The notes beneath the pieces are model-generated. The model ran no database searches. It was not told where the DNA came from and worked only from the letters and a program-made list of their open reading frames with translations. Made by a program: the position numbers and the translations under genes. Positions 6,387 to 13,633 of a DNA stretch of 16,171 nucleotides are shown here, in pieces (position 1 is the first letter of the stretch; each line of letters begins with the position of its first letter). Source of the stretch: an uncultured Schwartzia sp. (GTDB lineage: Bacteria; Bacillota; Negativicutes; Selenomonadales; Selenomonadaceae); assembly GCA_905372875.1 (NCBI GenBank), contig CAJPQU010000029.1, positions 1 through 16,171 on the forward strand, read 5' to 3'.

Positions 6387-7637
6387 TCAAACGTCGTCGC
6401 CTAAGAACTCGTCTGTCTCCCGCTCGATTTCCAAGAGACGGTTATATTTCGCGTTGCGCTCGCTGCGGGACGTAGCACCCGTCTTGATCTGCCCCGTATT
6501 GAGGGCCACAGCGAAATCGGCGATAAAGCTGTCCTCACTCTCGCCGCTCCGATGGCTCATGACGCAGCGATACCCCCGGCGCTGGGCCAGCCGCACCGTC
6601 TGCATGGTCTCACTGACAGTGCCGATCTGGTTCGGCTTGATGAGGATGGCATTGGCCACCCCGTTTTCAATACCTTGCCGCAAGATCTTTTCATTGGTCA
6701 CGAAGAGATCGTCCCCTACAAGCTGCACCTTATTCCCCATCTGCAAGGTCAGCTTCGACCAGCCGCCCCAATCGTCCTCGCTGAGACCGTCCTCAATGGA
6801 GAAGATGGGATACTTTTGGCAGAGATCCTCATATTTCGCGATCATTTCCTCACTGGTAAAGGTGCGCCCTTCCAATTCATACTTGCCGTCCTGGTAAAGT
6901 TCGCTGGCGGCCACGTCGAGGGCTAATTGAATCTGCTCGCCCGGCTTGTACCCGGCCTTGACGATGGCTTCCATGATGATCTTGATCGGTTCCTCATTGT
7001 CCTTGAGGTTCGGCGCGAATCCCCCTTCGTCCCCCACGGCGGTACTGTACCTGGCAGCGTTCAGAACCCCTTTCAGCGCATGATAGATCTCCGTCGCCGC
7101 CCGCAGGCCTTCGGAAAACTTAGGGAAGCCGAAGGGCATGATCATGAATTCCTGAAAATCTACGCTGTTGTTGGCATGCACGCCGCCGTTGATGATGTTG
7201 AACATAGGCACCGGCAAGACCCGGGCGTTCACGCCGCCTAAATAACGGTATAAGGGGATGCCGAGACTCTTTGCCGCCGCCCGGGCCACGGCCATAGATA
7301 CCCCTAAGACGGCGTTCGCCCCCAAGTTGGAATAATTGTCCGTGCCGTCGAGGCTTCGCATGGCATCATCCACGGTCTGCTGATCGAAAGCTTCCAGCCC
7401 CTCCACCGTATCCGCGATCCGCTCATTCACATTAGCGACAGCTTTCTGCACGCCTTTCCCGCCGAACCTTGCGTCCTTATCCCGCAGCTCCAGGGCTTCT
7501 CTTTTCCCTGTGCTGGCGCCGCTGGGCACGGTGGCACTGGCCATTGTGCCGTCACTCAACGCCGCCGACGCCCGCACCGTGGGATTGCCCCGGCTGTCCA
7601 GCACCTCTATCGCCTTGATTTCCTCGATATACACCAT
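6387..7637 (-). CDS. eno: Enolase (phosphopyruvate hydratase)
   Basis: Glycolytic enzyme converting 2-phosphoglycerate to phosphoenolpyruvate, cytoplasmic and usually abundant. The 416 residues show every key site: SRGNPTV at 15-21, SGASTG loop at 39-44, H154 in GGVHANN, catalytic acid E204 in GDEGGF, Mg ligands D241, E282 and D309, the catalytic base K334 in the signature ILIKPNQIGT, and SHRSGESED at 361-369. It is slightly short (about 420-435 is usual), ending soon after AKYNRLLEIE. The start at 7637 was chosen because MVYIEEIKAIEVLDSRG aligns with enolase N-termini. The frame is open upstream but that extension is not enolase-like. The ribosome site (GGTGAAG) is weak for such a gene. It is transcribed from its own promoter. 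Confidence 0.97.
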   Translation of the reverse strand: MVYIEEIKAIEVLDSRGNPTVRASAALSDGTMASATVPSGASTGKREALELRDKDARFGGKGVQKAVANVNERIADTVEGLEAFDQQTVDDAMRSLDGTDNYSNLGANAVLGVSMAVARAAAKSLGIPLYRYLGGVNARVLPVPMFNIINGGVHANNSVDFQEFMIMPFGFPKFSEGLRAATEIYHALKGVLNAARYSTAVGDEGGFAPNLKDNEEPIKIIMEAIVKAGYKPGEQIQLALDVAASELYQDGKYELEGRTFTSEEMIAKYEDLCQKYPIFSIEDGLSEDDWGGWSKLTLQMGNKVQLVGDDLFVTNEKILRQGIENGVANAILIKPNQIGTVSETMQTVRLAQRRGYRCVMSHRSGESEDSFIADFAVALNTGQIKTGATSRSERNAKYNRLLEIERETDEFLGDDV

Positions 7638-7820
7638 TTTAACTTCACCGCGCTTTCTGCAAAGTATGCCCTCACACGGCCGCTTTCTTCGATACCGCTG
7701 CGAAGACTGAAGGCCAACCCCATGCCGGCCGGCTGCCGAAGGCAATCCTCCTTCCGTTTCCTTCCGGAGGCAGCCCGCCGCACCCCGCCGGAAACCACAA
7801 ACATTCCCATTCTATCTATA

Positions 7821-7849
7821 TCTATATACTCCGCCGGAAAAATTGTCAA
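7821..7849 (-). promoter_or_regulatory. Promoter of eno
   Basis: Minus-strand TTGACA (7849-7844), spacer of 17 bases, TATAGA (7826-7821). TATAGA is repeated in tandem just downstream, so the exact -10 register is not certain. The predicted start near 7813 gives a long leader of about 175 bases before the eno ATG. Confidence 0.75.
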
Positions 7850-7860
7850 GGGAATTGTCA
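7841..7860. repeat. Tandem AATTGTCA repeat overlapping the eno -35
   Basis: AATTGTCA occurs at 7841-7848 and again at 7853-7860, a perfect eight-base direct repeat with a 12-base period. The first copy contains the eno -35 hexamer on the minus strand and the second would supply a CTGACA at -47. It may be a regulator site or a duplicated promoter element; no regulator is identified. Confidence 0.55.
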
Positions 7861-7982
7861 GACTTCGAAAATATTTCTTTCCCTTTTCGGTGTCAGCTGC
7901 GCTCATGCGTTCTTCCTCGAGAAAATCCGGCAGGAACGCGAAAATTCCTACCACAATCTATTTGCTCCCGATTGTCGGGTTA

Positions 7983-8011
7983 TTGCATATCGAAACAGCG
8001 AAGCGTATAAT
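7983..8011 (+). promoter_or_regulatory. Promoter of comFB
   Basis: TTGCAT (7983-7988), 17-base spacer, perfect TATAAT (8006-8011). The predicted start near 8018 leaves a leader of about 30 bases. The CCCGA/TCGGG palindrome lies directly upstream of the -35 and an AT-rich inverted repeat covers the -10. Confidence 0.65.
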
Positions 8012-8020
8012 TTAATTATA
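8006..8020. promoter_or_regulatory. AT-rich 7-1-7 inverted repeat over the comFB -10
   Basis: TATAATT-T-AATTATA is a perfect inverted repeat of seven bases with a one-base centre. The 7-1-7 geometry resembles Fur/PerR-family boxes, but the half-site does not match their consensus well. A simple AT-rich coincidence around a -10 is a fair alternative. Confidence 0.35.
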
Positions 8021-8048
8021 ATTTTTCTCATGAAAGGCAGGGCGCCGT

Positions 8049-8336
8049 ATGGAACTGAAAAATTACATGGAGGACATCGTCGCGCAAAAATTGGAAGCGA
8101 TCCTTAAACAATACCCCGATTGCTGCTCCTGTGAAAAATGCCGCCGGGACATCATGAGCCTGGCGCTCAATCATCTCCCTCCGCGCTACATCTCCACCGA
8201 CAAAGGGAATCTCTACGCCCGGATTGAACTGCTGTCCATCGCCTATGATTCCGATATCGTAGAGAAGATCGCCAAGGCCATCGCCGTCGTATCCAAAAAC
8301 CCGCGCCACGAAGATGAAAACGAGACAAAACACTGA
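8049..8336 (+). CDS. comFB: ComFB-family small protein
   Basis: Ninety-five-residue soluble protein and the only plus-strand gene in the window. The N-terminal helix MELKNYMEDIVAQKLEAIL leads to a cysteine cluster (CCSCEKC, C26-C32), then ALNHLPPRYISTDKGNLYAR, which is the hallmark of the late-competence ComFB family (PF10719). The cysteines are expected to bind zinc. The family is named from the B. subtilis comF operon, where it is not required for DNA uptake, and cyanobacterial relatives have been described as cyclic-dinucleotide receptors. Here it stands alone, without comFA or comFC. The ATG at 8049 has a moderate AAAGG site. It has its own promoter and a terminator shared with rbr. Its function in this organism is unknown. 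Confidence 0.88.
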   Translation: MELKNYMEDIVAQKLEAILKQYPDCCSCEKCRRDIMSLALNHLPPRYISTDKGNLYARIELLSIAYDSDIVEKIAKAIAVVSKNPRHEDENETKH

Positions 8337-8410
8337 CAATCCGCTCCTGTCTCGCAAAGGCAGCGGCAAAGGTACATCAGCAGGAAAGCTACGTTCCGCC
8401 CCTATCCCCC

Positions 8411-8451
8411 ACAGAAAAAAGCGCCGGCCCATAGCCGACGCTTTTTTCTGT
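8411..8451. terminator. Bidirectional terminator between comFB and rubrerythrin
   Basis: A perfect 13-base inverted repeat, ACAGAAAAAAGCG (8411-8423) and its complement (8439-8451), is followed inward by one mismatch, a CGGC/GCCG stem and a five-base loop. The arms supply a T-run of six on each strand, so it can end both the comFB and the converging rubrerythrin transcripts. Confidence 0.92.
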
Positions 8452-8454
8452 CCT

Positions 8455-8991
8455 TCAATAGTTCCTGGCGACCTGCTGGAAATAAGCCTGCGGATGCTCG
8501 CAGACGGGACACTTCGGAGGTGCCTGCGTCCCTTCACAGACATAGCCGCAGTTCAAACACTGCCAGAGGATCTTTTCGCCTTTCTTGAAGACCTTATCCT
8601 GCTCGATGTTGAGAAGGAGAAGCTGATAGCGCTCGTCATGCTCCTTTTCGATCCTGCCCACCGCTTCAAAGAGCCGGGCGATCTTGTCAAAGCCCTCTTC
8701 CCGCGCCGTCTTGGCGAAGCCGGGATACATGGAGGTCCATTCCTCATTCTCCCCCGCAGCCGCGATCTTAAGGTTCTCCTCCGTGCTGCCGATGCCCCCC
8801 GTCACCAATTTGTACCAGATCTTGGCGTGTTCTTTCTCGTTCCCTGACGTCTCCTCGAAGATGTTGGCGATCTGCACGAAGCCGTCCTTCTTTGCCTTGG
8901 ACGCAAAGAAGGTGTACTTCGTCCGCGCCTGGGATTCCCCGGCGAAAGCCGCCCACAAATTCTTTTCGGTCTGCGAACCCTTGAGTTCCAT
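8455..8991 (-). CDS. rbr: Rubrerythrin
   Basis: Cytoplasmic non-haem iron peroxidase that reduces hydrogen peroxide in anaerobes. Of its 178 residues, the N-terminal ferritin-like four-helix domain (about 1-130) carries the diiron ligands E19, E52, H55, E81, E84, E115 and H118, aligned by eye to the Desulfovibrio protein. The C-terminal rubredoxin-like domain has C145-x-x-C148 and C161-x-x-C164. The loop between helices B and C is about 13 residues shorter than in Desulfovibrio. The ATG follows AAAGGAG at nine-base spacing. It is a single-gene unit with its own -10 and a bidirectional terminator. Electrons probably come from a rubredoxin encoded elsewhere. No damaged residues are seen. Confidence 0.97.
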   Translation of the reverse strand: MELKGSQTEKNLWAAFAGESQARTKYTFFASKAKKDGFVQIANIFEETSGNEKEHAKIWYKLVTGGIGSTEENLKIAAAGENEEWTSMYPGFAKTAREEGFDKIARLFEAVGRIEKEHDERYQLLLLNIEQDKVFKKGEKILWQCLNCGYVCEGTQAPPKCPVCEHPQAYFQQVARNY

Positions 8992-9040
8992 AAATTACCA
9001 CTCCTTTCCGTAATCCCAAATACCTATCGACCGTCCCTTA

Positions 9041-9046
9041 ATTATA
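9041..9046 (-). promoter_or_regulatory. -10 element of the rubrerythrin promoter
   Basis: A perfect TATAAT on the minus strand (9046-9041), about 50 bases before the rbr ATG. At the proper distance upstream there is only TTTTAT/TTTATT, inside the T-run of the ilvN terminator, so the -35 is poor and an activator may be needed. One half-site, TTATAAT, resembles a PerR half-box, but the second half is not conserved. Confidence 0.5.
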
Positions 9047-9058
9047 ATCCCCCGCCAC

Positions 9059-9099
9059 AAAAAATAAAAGAGCGCCCTTCACTTTTCTGCGAGGCGCTC
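9059..9099 (-). terminator. Terminator of the ilvBN operon
   Basis: On the minus strand, GAGCGCC (9099-9093) pairs with GGCGCTC (9076-9070) across a 16-base loop, directly followed by TTTTATTTTTT. This is a clear intrinsic terminator, about 55 bases after the ilvN stop. Confidence 0.9.
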
Positions 9100-9152
9100 A
9101 ACCAAAGTCCGCTGTGCTAACGCCCGGCGGGCTTTATCTACTGTTCCCCTGC

Positions 9153-9653
9153 TCACATCCCCTTCGCGGGCACGGGGCCCCGGGACAGGGCGATAGCTCC
9201 CGTGCGGGCAATTTCCAAGATCTCATAGTCGGACAAAACCTCACAAATGGCGTCGATCTTTTTCGCCCCCCCGGTCAATTCGATGACCACGTTGGAAGTG
9301 CTGACATCCACGATCTTCGCCCGAAAAATATTGACGATGTTAATGATGTCCGCCCGGGTCTCCGTAGTGGCCCGTACCTTGATCATCACCAGTTCCCGGG
9401 TGATATGCTCTGTAGCGCTGATGTTCACCACTTTGATGACGTCGATAAGCTTCGCCACCTGATTTTTGACCTGCTCTAATTCCTGGGGGCTGTCCACGGA
9501 AACCACCACGTTGATTCGAGTCACGTCGGCCTCTTCCGTGTACCCGGCGGAAATGCTCTCAATGTTGAAGGCCCGGCGGCTGATGAGCCCCGCCACATGG
9601 GTCAGGACGCCGGGCTTATTGTCTACCAAGACGGCCAAAAGGTATTTTTTCAT
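9153..9653 (-). CDS. ilvN: Acetolactate synthase small (regulatory) subunit
   Basis: Regulatory subunit that stimulates the catalytic subunit and usually confers valine feedback inhibition; the name ilvH is equally used. It has 166 residues. The N-terminal ACT domain (about 3-75) has the effector-site signature NKPGVLTHVAGLISRR (12-27) and AFNIESI. The C-terminal domain (about 85-160) has the usual TREL.MIKV pattern and ends with EIARTGAIALSRG. Its ATG overlaps the ilvB stop (ATGA), and GGGAGG lies within the ilvB end, so translation should be coupled and stoichiometric. The valine-binding loop is intact, so feedback control is expected, as inference. Confidence 0.96.
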   Translation of the reverse strand: MKKYLLAVLVDNKPGVLTHVAGLISRRAFNIESISAGYTEEADVTRINVVVSVDSPQELEQVKNQVAKLIDVIKVVNISATEHITRELVMIKVRATTETRADIINIVNIFRAKIVDVSTSNVVIELTGGAKKIDAICEVLSDYEILEIARTGAIALSRGPVPAKGM

Positions 9654-11347
9654 GATTTTCCGCCTCCCAGCACCATTTCATCCAAGCGCTTCCCTCCCGG
9701 CACCATGGGCAGCACATCCTCCGCCTCCGGTACCATCACATCAAGGAGCATGGGCCCATCGTGGGCGAAGGCCTGGCGGATCGCCGGCAAAAGCTCGGCC
9801 GGGCGTTCCACCCGAGTGGCGGCTACGCCCATGGCTTCGGCCAATTTCACAAAATCCGTGTGGCCGTTGAGACGCGATTCGGAAAGATGCTGCTGGTAGA
9901 ACATACGCTGCCACTGAGCCACCATGCCCAACACATGATTGTGCAGGACGATGATAGTGATCTTCACGCCGTAATCCGCCGCCGTGGCCAGTTCCTGACA
10001 GTTCATCATGATGCTGCCATCCCCGGTAAAAAGGATGACCCGCTGCGCAGGGCGGGCCAGCTTGGCGCCGATGGCGGCGGGCAAACCGTAGCCCATGGTG
10101 CCGAGGCCGCCGGAGGTAAGAAACTGGCGGGGTCGGCGCGCCTTAAAAAACTGTGCCGCCCACATCTGGTGCTGCCCCACATCGGTGACGATAATGGCAT
10201 CATCTTCCGCGATACGGCTCACGGCCTCGATGACAGCCTGAGGCATGATCTCGGTGCTGTCTTTTTCGTAGGCGAAGGGATGTTCCTTGTGCAGACCTGC
10301 CGTATACGCCCGCCATTCTCGGCTGTGCGCCTGATAATCTACGCGGGAAGCGGCGATCTTTTGCCGCAGAAGTGGCACCGACCAGCGCAGATCTCCCACG
10401 ACGGGATAATCCACCGGGACGTTCTTATTGACCTCGGCGGCATCGATCTCAAACTGCGCGATCTTCGCACGGGGGGCAAACTCCTTTACCACGCCGGTCA
10501 CCCGATCGTCGAAGCGTAAACCGAGGCCGATGAGGAGATCACACCCCATGATGGCCATATTCGCCGCGTAAGAACCGTGCATCCCGGCCATGCCGAAAGA
10601 CGCCTCATCCGCCGGGTCGGCACATCCCAAGGCCATGAGCGTCGATACCACGGGAATACCCGTGGCGGCCACAACCGCCCGCACGTCCTCCGTCACGTCT
10701 GCCAGCGTGACGCCGCCCCCCAGGAAAAAGAGAGGGCGCTCCGCTTTTTCCAGCGCTCCTAAAAAAGCGTCGATCTGGGCCTCGTTGCCCGAAAAATCAC
10801 CGCTGTAGCCCCGCAGATGAATCTCTTCCGGATATTCGTAGTCAAATTCCGCCGCGAACACATCCTTGGCGATATCGACGACTACCGGGCCGGGGCGACC
10901 GGTGCGGGCGATGAAAAAGGCCTCCCGAATAACCCGCGGCAGCTCCTCGGCCCGCTTCACCAAATAATTGTACTTCGTGATGGGACAGGTGATGCCGGAG
11001 ACATCGGCTTCCTGGAAGGAGTCCCGCCCGATATAGGGATTCCCTACCTGCCCTGTGAAGCAGACCAAGGGGATAGAATCCATATTGGCCGTGGCAATTC
11101 CGGTGACGAGATTCGTCGCACCCGGTCCCGAGGTAGCGAACACCACCCCCACTTTTCCCGAGGCTCGGGCGTAGCCGTCCGCTCCATGCACCGCCCCCTG
11201 CTCGTGCTTCGTCAAAATATGGGGAAACTTCATCTTGTAGAGTTCATCATACAGCGTTAGCACCGCACCGCCAGGATACCCGAAGACGAGGTCGACCCCT
11301 TCCTTTTTCAGGCCTTCCAGCACCGCCCGCGCCCCATTGATCACCAC
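9650..11347 (-). CDS. ilvB: Acetolactate synthase large (catalytic) subunit
   Basis: Thiamine-diphosphate enzyme joining two pyruvates, or pyruvate and 2-oxobutyrate, at the first common step of valine, leucine and isoleucine synthesis. Full length at 565 residues. GYPGGAVL (23-30), the ThDP-activating E49 in KHEQGAVHGADGYAR, SGPGATNLVTGIA (73-85), and the ThDP/Mg motif GDGSIMMN (442-449) with N470 are visible. The central FAD-binding region (about 190-340) contains GLRFDDRVTG. It starts with GTG at 11347. A second GTG follows directly and could also serve. AAGGGGG lies upstream. The start is inferred from alignment to INGARAVLEGL-type N-termini. Its promoter lies about 35 bases upstream of the start codon, with no room for a T-box. 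Confidence 0.97.
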   Translation of the reverse strand: MVINGARAVLEGLKKEGVDLVFGYPGGAVLTLYDELYKMKFPHILTKHEQGAVHGADGYARASGKVGVVFATSGPGATNLVTGIATANMDSIPLVCFTGQVGNPYIGRDSFQEADVSGITCPITKYNYLVKRAEELPRVIREAFFIARTGRPGPVVVDIAKDVFAAEFDYEYPEEIHLRGYSGDFSGNEAQIDAFLGALEKAERPLFFLGGGVTLADVTEDVRAVVAATGIPVVSTLMALGCADPADEASFGMAGMHGSYAANMAIMGCDLLIGLGLRFDDRVTGVVKEFAPRAKIAQFEIDAAEVNKNVPVDYPVVGDLRWSVPLLRQKIAASRVDYQAHSREWRAYTAGLHKEHPFAYEKDSTEIMPQAVIEAVSRIAEDDAIIVTDVGQHQMWAAQFFKARRPRQFLTSGGLGTMGYGLPAAIGAKLARPAQRVILFTGDGSIMMNCQELATAADYGVKITIIVLHNHVLGMVAQWQRMFYQQHLSESRLNGHTDFVKLAEAMGVAATRVERPAELLPAIRQAFAHDGPMLLDVMVPEAEDVLPMVPGGKRLDEMVLGGGKS

Positions 11348-11388
11348 CGGGACAACCCCCTTTACACTATTACAATATATGTTCTCCT

Positions 11389-11417
11389 ATTATACCCGCT
11401 TCCCTTCTCCCTGACAA
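11389..11417 (-). promoter_or_regulatory. Promoter of ilvBN
   Basis: Minus-strand TTGTCA (11417-11412), 17-base spacer, perfect TATAAT (11394-11389). The predicted start near 11382 gives a leader of about 35 bases. The -35 begins only five bases after the rng terminator hairpin. Confidence 0.8.
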
Positions 11418-11422
11418 GCAGA

Positions 11423-11454
11423 AAATACGGGGCGCGGTATCGCGCCCCGTATTT
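11423..11454 (-). terminator. Terminator hairpin overlapping the rng stop codon
   Basis: A perfect 14-base-pair stem, AAATACGGGGCGCG (11423-11436) with its complement (11441-11454), has a four-base loop. On the minus strand it ends in ATTTTC, a short T-run. Two bases of the rng TAA (11455-11453) fall inside the stem. It separates the rng cluster from ilvBN. Confidence 0.75.
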
Positions 11455-12901
11455 ACGTCCCATTCCCCTTTTGCGTGATGGCGTAGCTTTCGGGGTGAAG
11501 GCCAGGGCGGGGGATGAGATCGATTTGGATGGCCAGTTCTTTTTGCAGGGCGTCTAACAGACCGGAAAGGTGGATGGCCTCCTTGACTTTCGGTTCCAGC
11601 TCAATTTCGTACCCGAAGGCGGCGTGGGAGCGGCTTTCGATGCGGCGGATGTCGCGGCAGATGCGAACCCCCACCGTCTCCGGGGACTCGACACGGCCCC
11701 GACCTTGACAGCAGGGGCAATCACTGTAAAGGAGGCTTTCCCAATTTTGCCGCGATTTTTTGCGGGTGATCTCCACCAATCCCAGGGCGGAGAGCCCCAC
11801 GATGTTCGTCTTGATGCGGTCGTGACGGGCGATCTCCCGCATGGTGGAGAGGAGTTCTTCTTTCTGCTCGTCCTTCTCCATATCGATGAAGTCCACGACG
11901 ATGATGCCGCCGATGTCCCGCAGGCGGAGCTGCCGCAGAATCTCCACCGCGGCCTCTTTATTCATCCGGTAGACGGTGTCGCTCAAATTGGCCCGCCCCA
12001 CGTATTTCCCTGTATTCACGTCGATGACCGTCAGCGCTTCGGTGCGGTCGATGACAAGAAAGCCGCCGGAGGAAAGTTCCACCACCCGGCTGCTCAACGC
12101 TTCGATGGCCTCGTCTACCCTGTAGGCGCGAAAGAGGGGCGTTTTTTCCTCGTAGAGCTGCACCCGCTCCGTGAGCTCGGGGGAAAGAACGGATAAAAGC
12201 TCGCGGATACGCCGACAAACCGCTTCATCGTCCACAATGAGCGCATCGATGTCCGCCGTCATGGAGTCCCGGACGATGCGAACGGCTAGCTCCGCATCAC
12301 GGTAGAGAAGGGCGGGCGCGGATTGATGACAGCTCTTCGCCCGAACGGTTTCCCAAAGGCCCGAGAGATACCGTACTTCCGCCGCCAAAGCCGCTTCGCT
12401 CTGCCCCGCCGCCGCCGTCCGCACGATGAGCCCCATGCCCTCCGGTACGATCGCTTCCGCGATCTTCCGCAGGCGGAGGCGTTCTTCTTCTCCCTCAATA
12501 CGGCGGGAGAGGCCGACGTAGGCAGCGGTAGGCATCAGGACACAGGTGCGTCCCGGGAGCGACAGGTGCGTCGTCACCCGCGGTCCCTTCGTGCCGGCGG
12601 CGTCCTTCACCACCTGCACCGGCAGCGTTTGCCCCGCCGCCAGACGCTTTTGCCCCGGAAACGCCTTGGCCACATCCGGCGGCAAGCCGTCTCCGATGTA
12701 AAGGAAGGCGTTTTTCCGTCCGCCGATGTCCACAAAGGCGGCCTCCATCCCCGGCAGAACGTTCTGCACTTTGCCGTTATAGATATTCCCCACCAGATGA
12801 GAATGCGAGGGGCGTTCCGCCGCCACTTCCTGTAAAACATCGTCCTCTATGAGGGCCATGCGGGTCTCTTCGGGAACAACGTTCACTAAAATTCTTTTCA
12901 A
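11453..12901 (-). CDS. rng: Ribonuclease G / RNase E family endonuclease
   Basis: Single-strand-specific endoribonuclease for rRNA and mRNA processing, 482 residues, full length for RNase G without the long RNase E tail. An S1-like domain (about 35-115, VGNIYNGKVQNVLPGMEAAFVDIG) is followed by RNase H-like and DNase I-like regions. Metal-binding acids are D294 in VIDVNTG and D337 in VVDFIDM. The Zn-link cysteines are C395 and C398 in CPCC. The start is TTG at 12901, fixed by MKRILVNV-like family N-termini and a perfect GAGGAGG seven or eight bases before it, lying on the end of the preceding gene. Translation is therefore probably coupled to the TIGR03936 gene upstream. Confidence 0.95.
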   Translation of the reverse strand: MKRILVNVVPEETRMALIEDDVLQEVAAERPSHSHLVGNIYNGKVQNVLPGMEAAFVDIGGRKNAFLYIGDGLPPDVAKAFPGQKRLAAGQTLPVQVVKDAAGTKGPRVTTHLSLPGRTCVLMPTAAYVGLSRRIEGEEERLRLRKIAEAIVPEGMGLIVRTAAAGQSEAALAAEVRYLSGLWETVRAKSCHQSAPALLYRDAELAVRIVRDSMTADIDALIVDDEAVCRRIRELLSVLSPELTERVQLYEEKTPLFRAYRVDEAIEALSSRVVELSSGGFLVIDRTEALTVIDVNTGKYVGRANLSDTVYRMNKEAAVEILRQLRLRDIGGIIVVDFIDMEKDEQKEELLSTMREIARHDRIKTNIVGLSALGLVEITRKKSRQNWESLLYSDCPCCQGRGRVESPETVGVRICRDIRRIESRSHAAFGYEIELEPKVKEAIHLSGLLDALQKELAIQIDLIPRPGLHPESYAITQKGNGT

Positions 12902-12913
12902 AGGCGCACCTCC

Positions 12914-13633
12914 TCAATCGGCATCCATCAGGGATCGGCCGCCGCCCCAGAGGGCGCGGCGATGTATCGCGGCCATGGGCGCGTCCCCTGGCAGGGCGAA
13001 GGCGTCACATAAAACGGACAGCACTTCTCCCGGCTTGACGCTCCCCGTAGGGGTGATGCGGATCGCCATGCGCAGGCGAGCGGTTCCCGCCGCCCACGCG
13101 ATGGTCACGTCGCCCTTCATATATTGCTTCACTTCAATATCCCGGGTCTTCTTCGGCGAGGAACGCCGATACCAACATTCTTCCGCTTCATTAAAGGACT
13201 CTACCGCCCGCCGCGCCGCGTCTTCGTCGCCGCAGCCGGGCAGCGTGATCTCATAATCCGCCTGATCCACGGCGGCCATGAGGGCCTGATGACGTCCCTT
13301 CAACAGGCGCAGGCGGGAAAGCTTCACCCCGTCGGGCAGCTTCGCCGCCAAGCGAGCCGAAACCTCCTCCACAGAAAGCGCCTCGGTCAGTTCAAAATCC
13401 ATATACTCCGCTTCGCTGGTCACCCCCACCGCTAACGCCGAAGCGAAGGCGATTTTGAGATGGGGATTGAAGCCCTCGGAGTAGGCGGCGGGAAGCTTCG
13501 CCCGGCAGATGGCCCGCTGAATCATATCCGCGTAATCGAGATGCGAAATATAGCGTATCCCTTCCTCCTTGGTGACCTCCCCCCGGTAGGTGTAAAGGGT
13601 GCGGGGTATTTTTTTCTCCTTCGCTTCATCCAT
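12914..13633 (-). CDS. TIGR03936 / DUF2344 radical SAM-linked protein
   Basis: Protein of 239 residues with the family signature RYISHLDYADMIQRAICRAK and SEGFNPHLKIAFASALAVG in its first third. The second half carries EEIEVK-like RDIEVKQYMKG and a basic patch. Function is uncharacterised; the family is named because its genes almost always neighbour or fuse to the TIGR03960 radical SAM protein, so the two probably form a complex. The ATG at 13633 is preferred, with GGAGGG seven bases before it. It overlaps the end of the upstream gene by eight bases. An in-frame ATG at 13663 lacks a ribosome site. No cofactor-binding cysteines are evident, so it is likely a partner or RNA/protein-binding subunit (inference). 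Confidence 0.92.
   Translation of the reverse strand: MDEAKEKKIPRTLYTYRGEVTKEEGIRYISHLDYADMIQRAICRAKLPAAYSEGFNPHLKIAFASALAVGVTSEAEYMDFELTEALSVEEVSARLAAKLPDGVKLSRLRLLKGRHQALMAAVDQADYEITLPGCGDEDAARRAVESFNEAEECWYRRSSPKKTRDIEVKQYMKGDVTIAWAAGTARLRMAIRITPTGSVKPGEVLSVLCDAFALPGDAPMAAIHRRALWGGGRSLMDAD

Larger units (their letters stand above)
7638..8048. other. Gene-free divergent regulatory stretch between eno and comFB
   Basis: I see no credible gene in these 411 bases. From the eno side there is a leader of about 175 bases, GC-rich and with several inverted segments (for example CCGG-rich arms near 7727-7800). Then come the eno promoter with its tandem AATTGTCA repeat, an AT-rich patch, and a six-pair inverted repeat GCGTTC/GAACGC (7907-7912 and 7934-7939). 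A small CCCGA-TTG-TCGGG palindrome (7967-7979) and the comFB promoter complete it. A minus-strand frame (7607-7954) runs across the eno promoter and shows no family features. Confidence 0.7.

Noticed and set aside
5277..6404. Plus-strand open frame of 375 codons opposite the PHP and HAD genes
   Set aside because: It lies antisense to two genes with complete catalytic motifs, is rich in His, Arg and Pro as expected from a GC-rich complement, and shows no domain, ribosome site or promoter.
6052..6897. Plus-strand open frame spanning the eno/HAD junction
   Set aside because: It runs across the eno terminator hairpin and is antisense to enolase catalytic residues; composition is that of a complement strand.
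7638..7745. In-frame N-terminal extension of enolase
   Set aside because: The frame is open, but the extra residues are Arg/Gly-rich and unlike enolase N-termini, which begin close to IEEIKAIEVLDSRGNPT.
7607..7954. Minus-strand open frame of 115 codons upstream of and into eno
   Set aside because: It contains the eno promoter and ends inside eno in another frame. An ATG near 7903 has a GAGGAAG-like site, but no conserved motif or membrane pattern supports a product.
9041..9054. PerR box at the rubrerythrin promoter
   Set aside because: Only one TTATAAT half-site is present and it is also the -10 element; the second half does not match.
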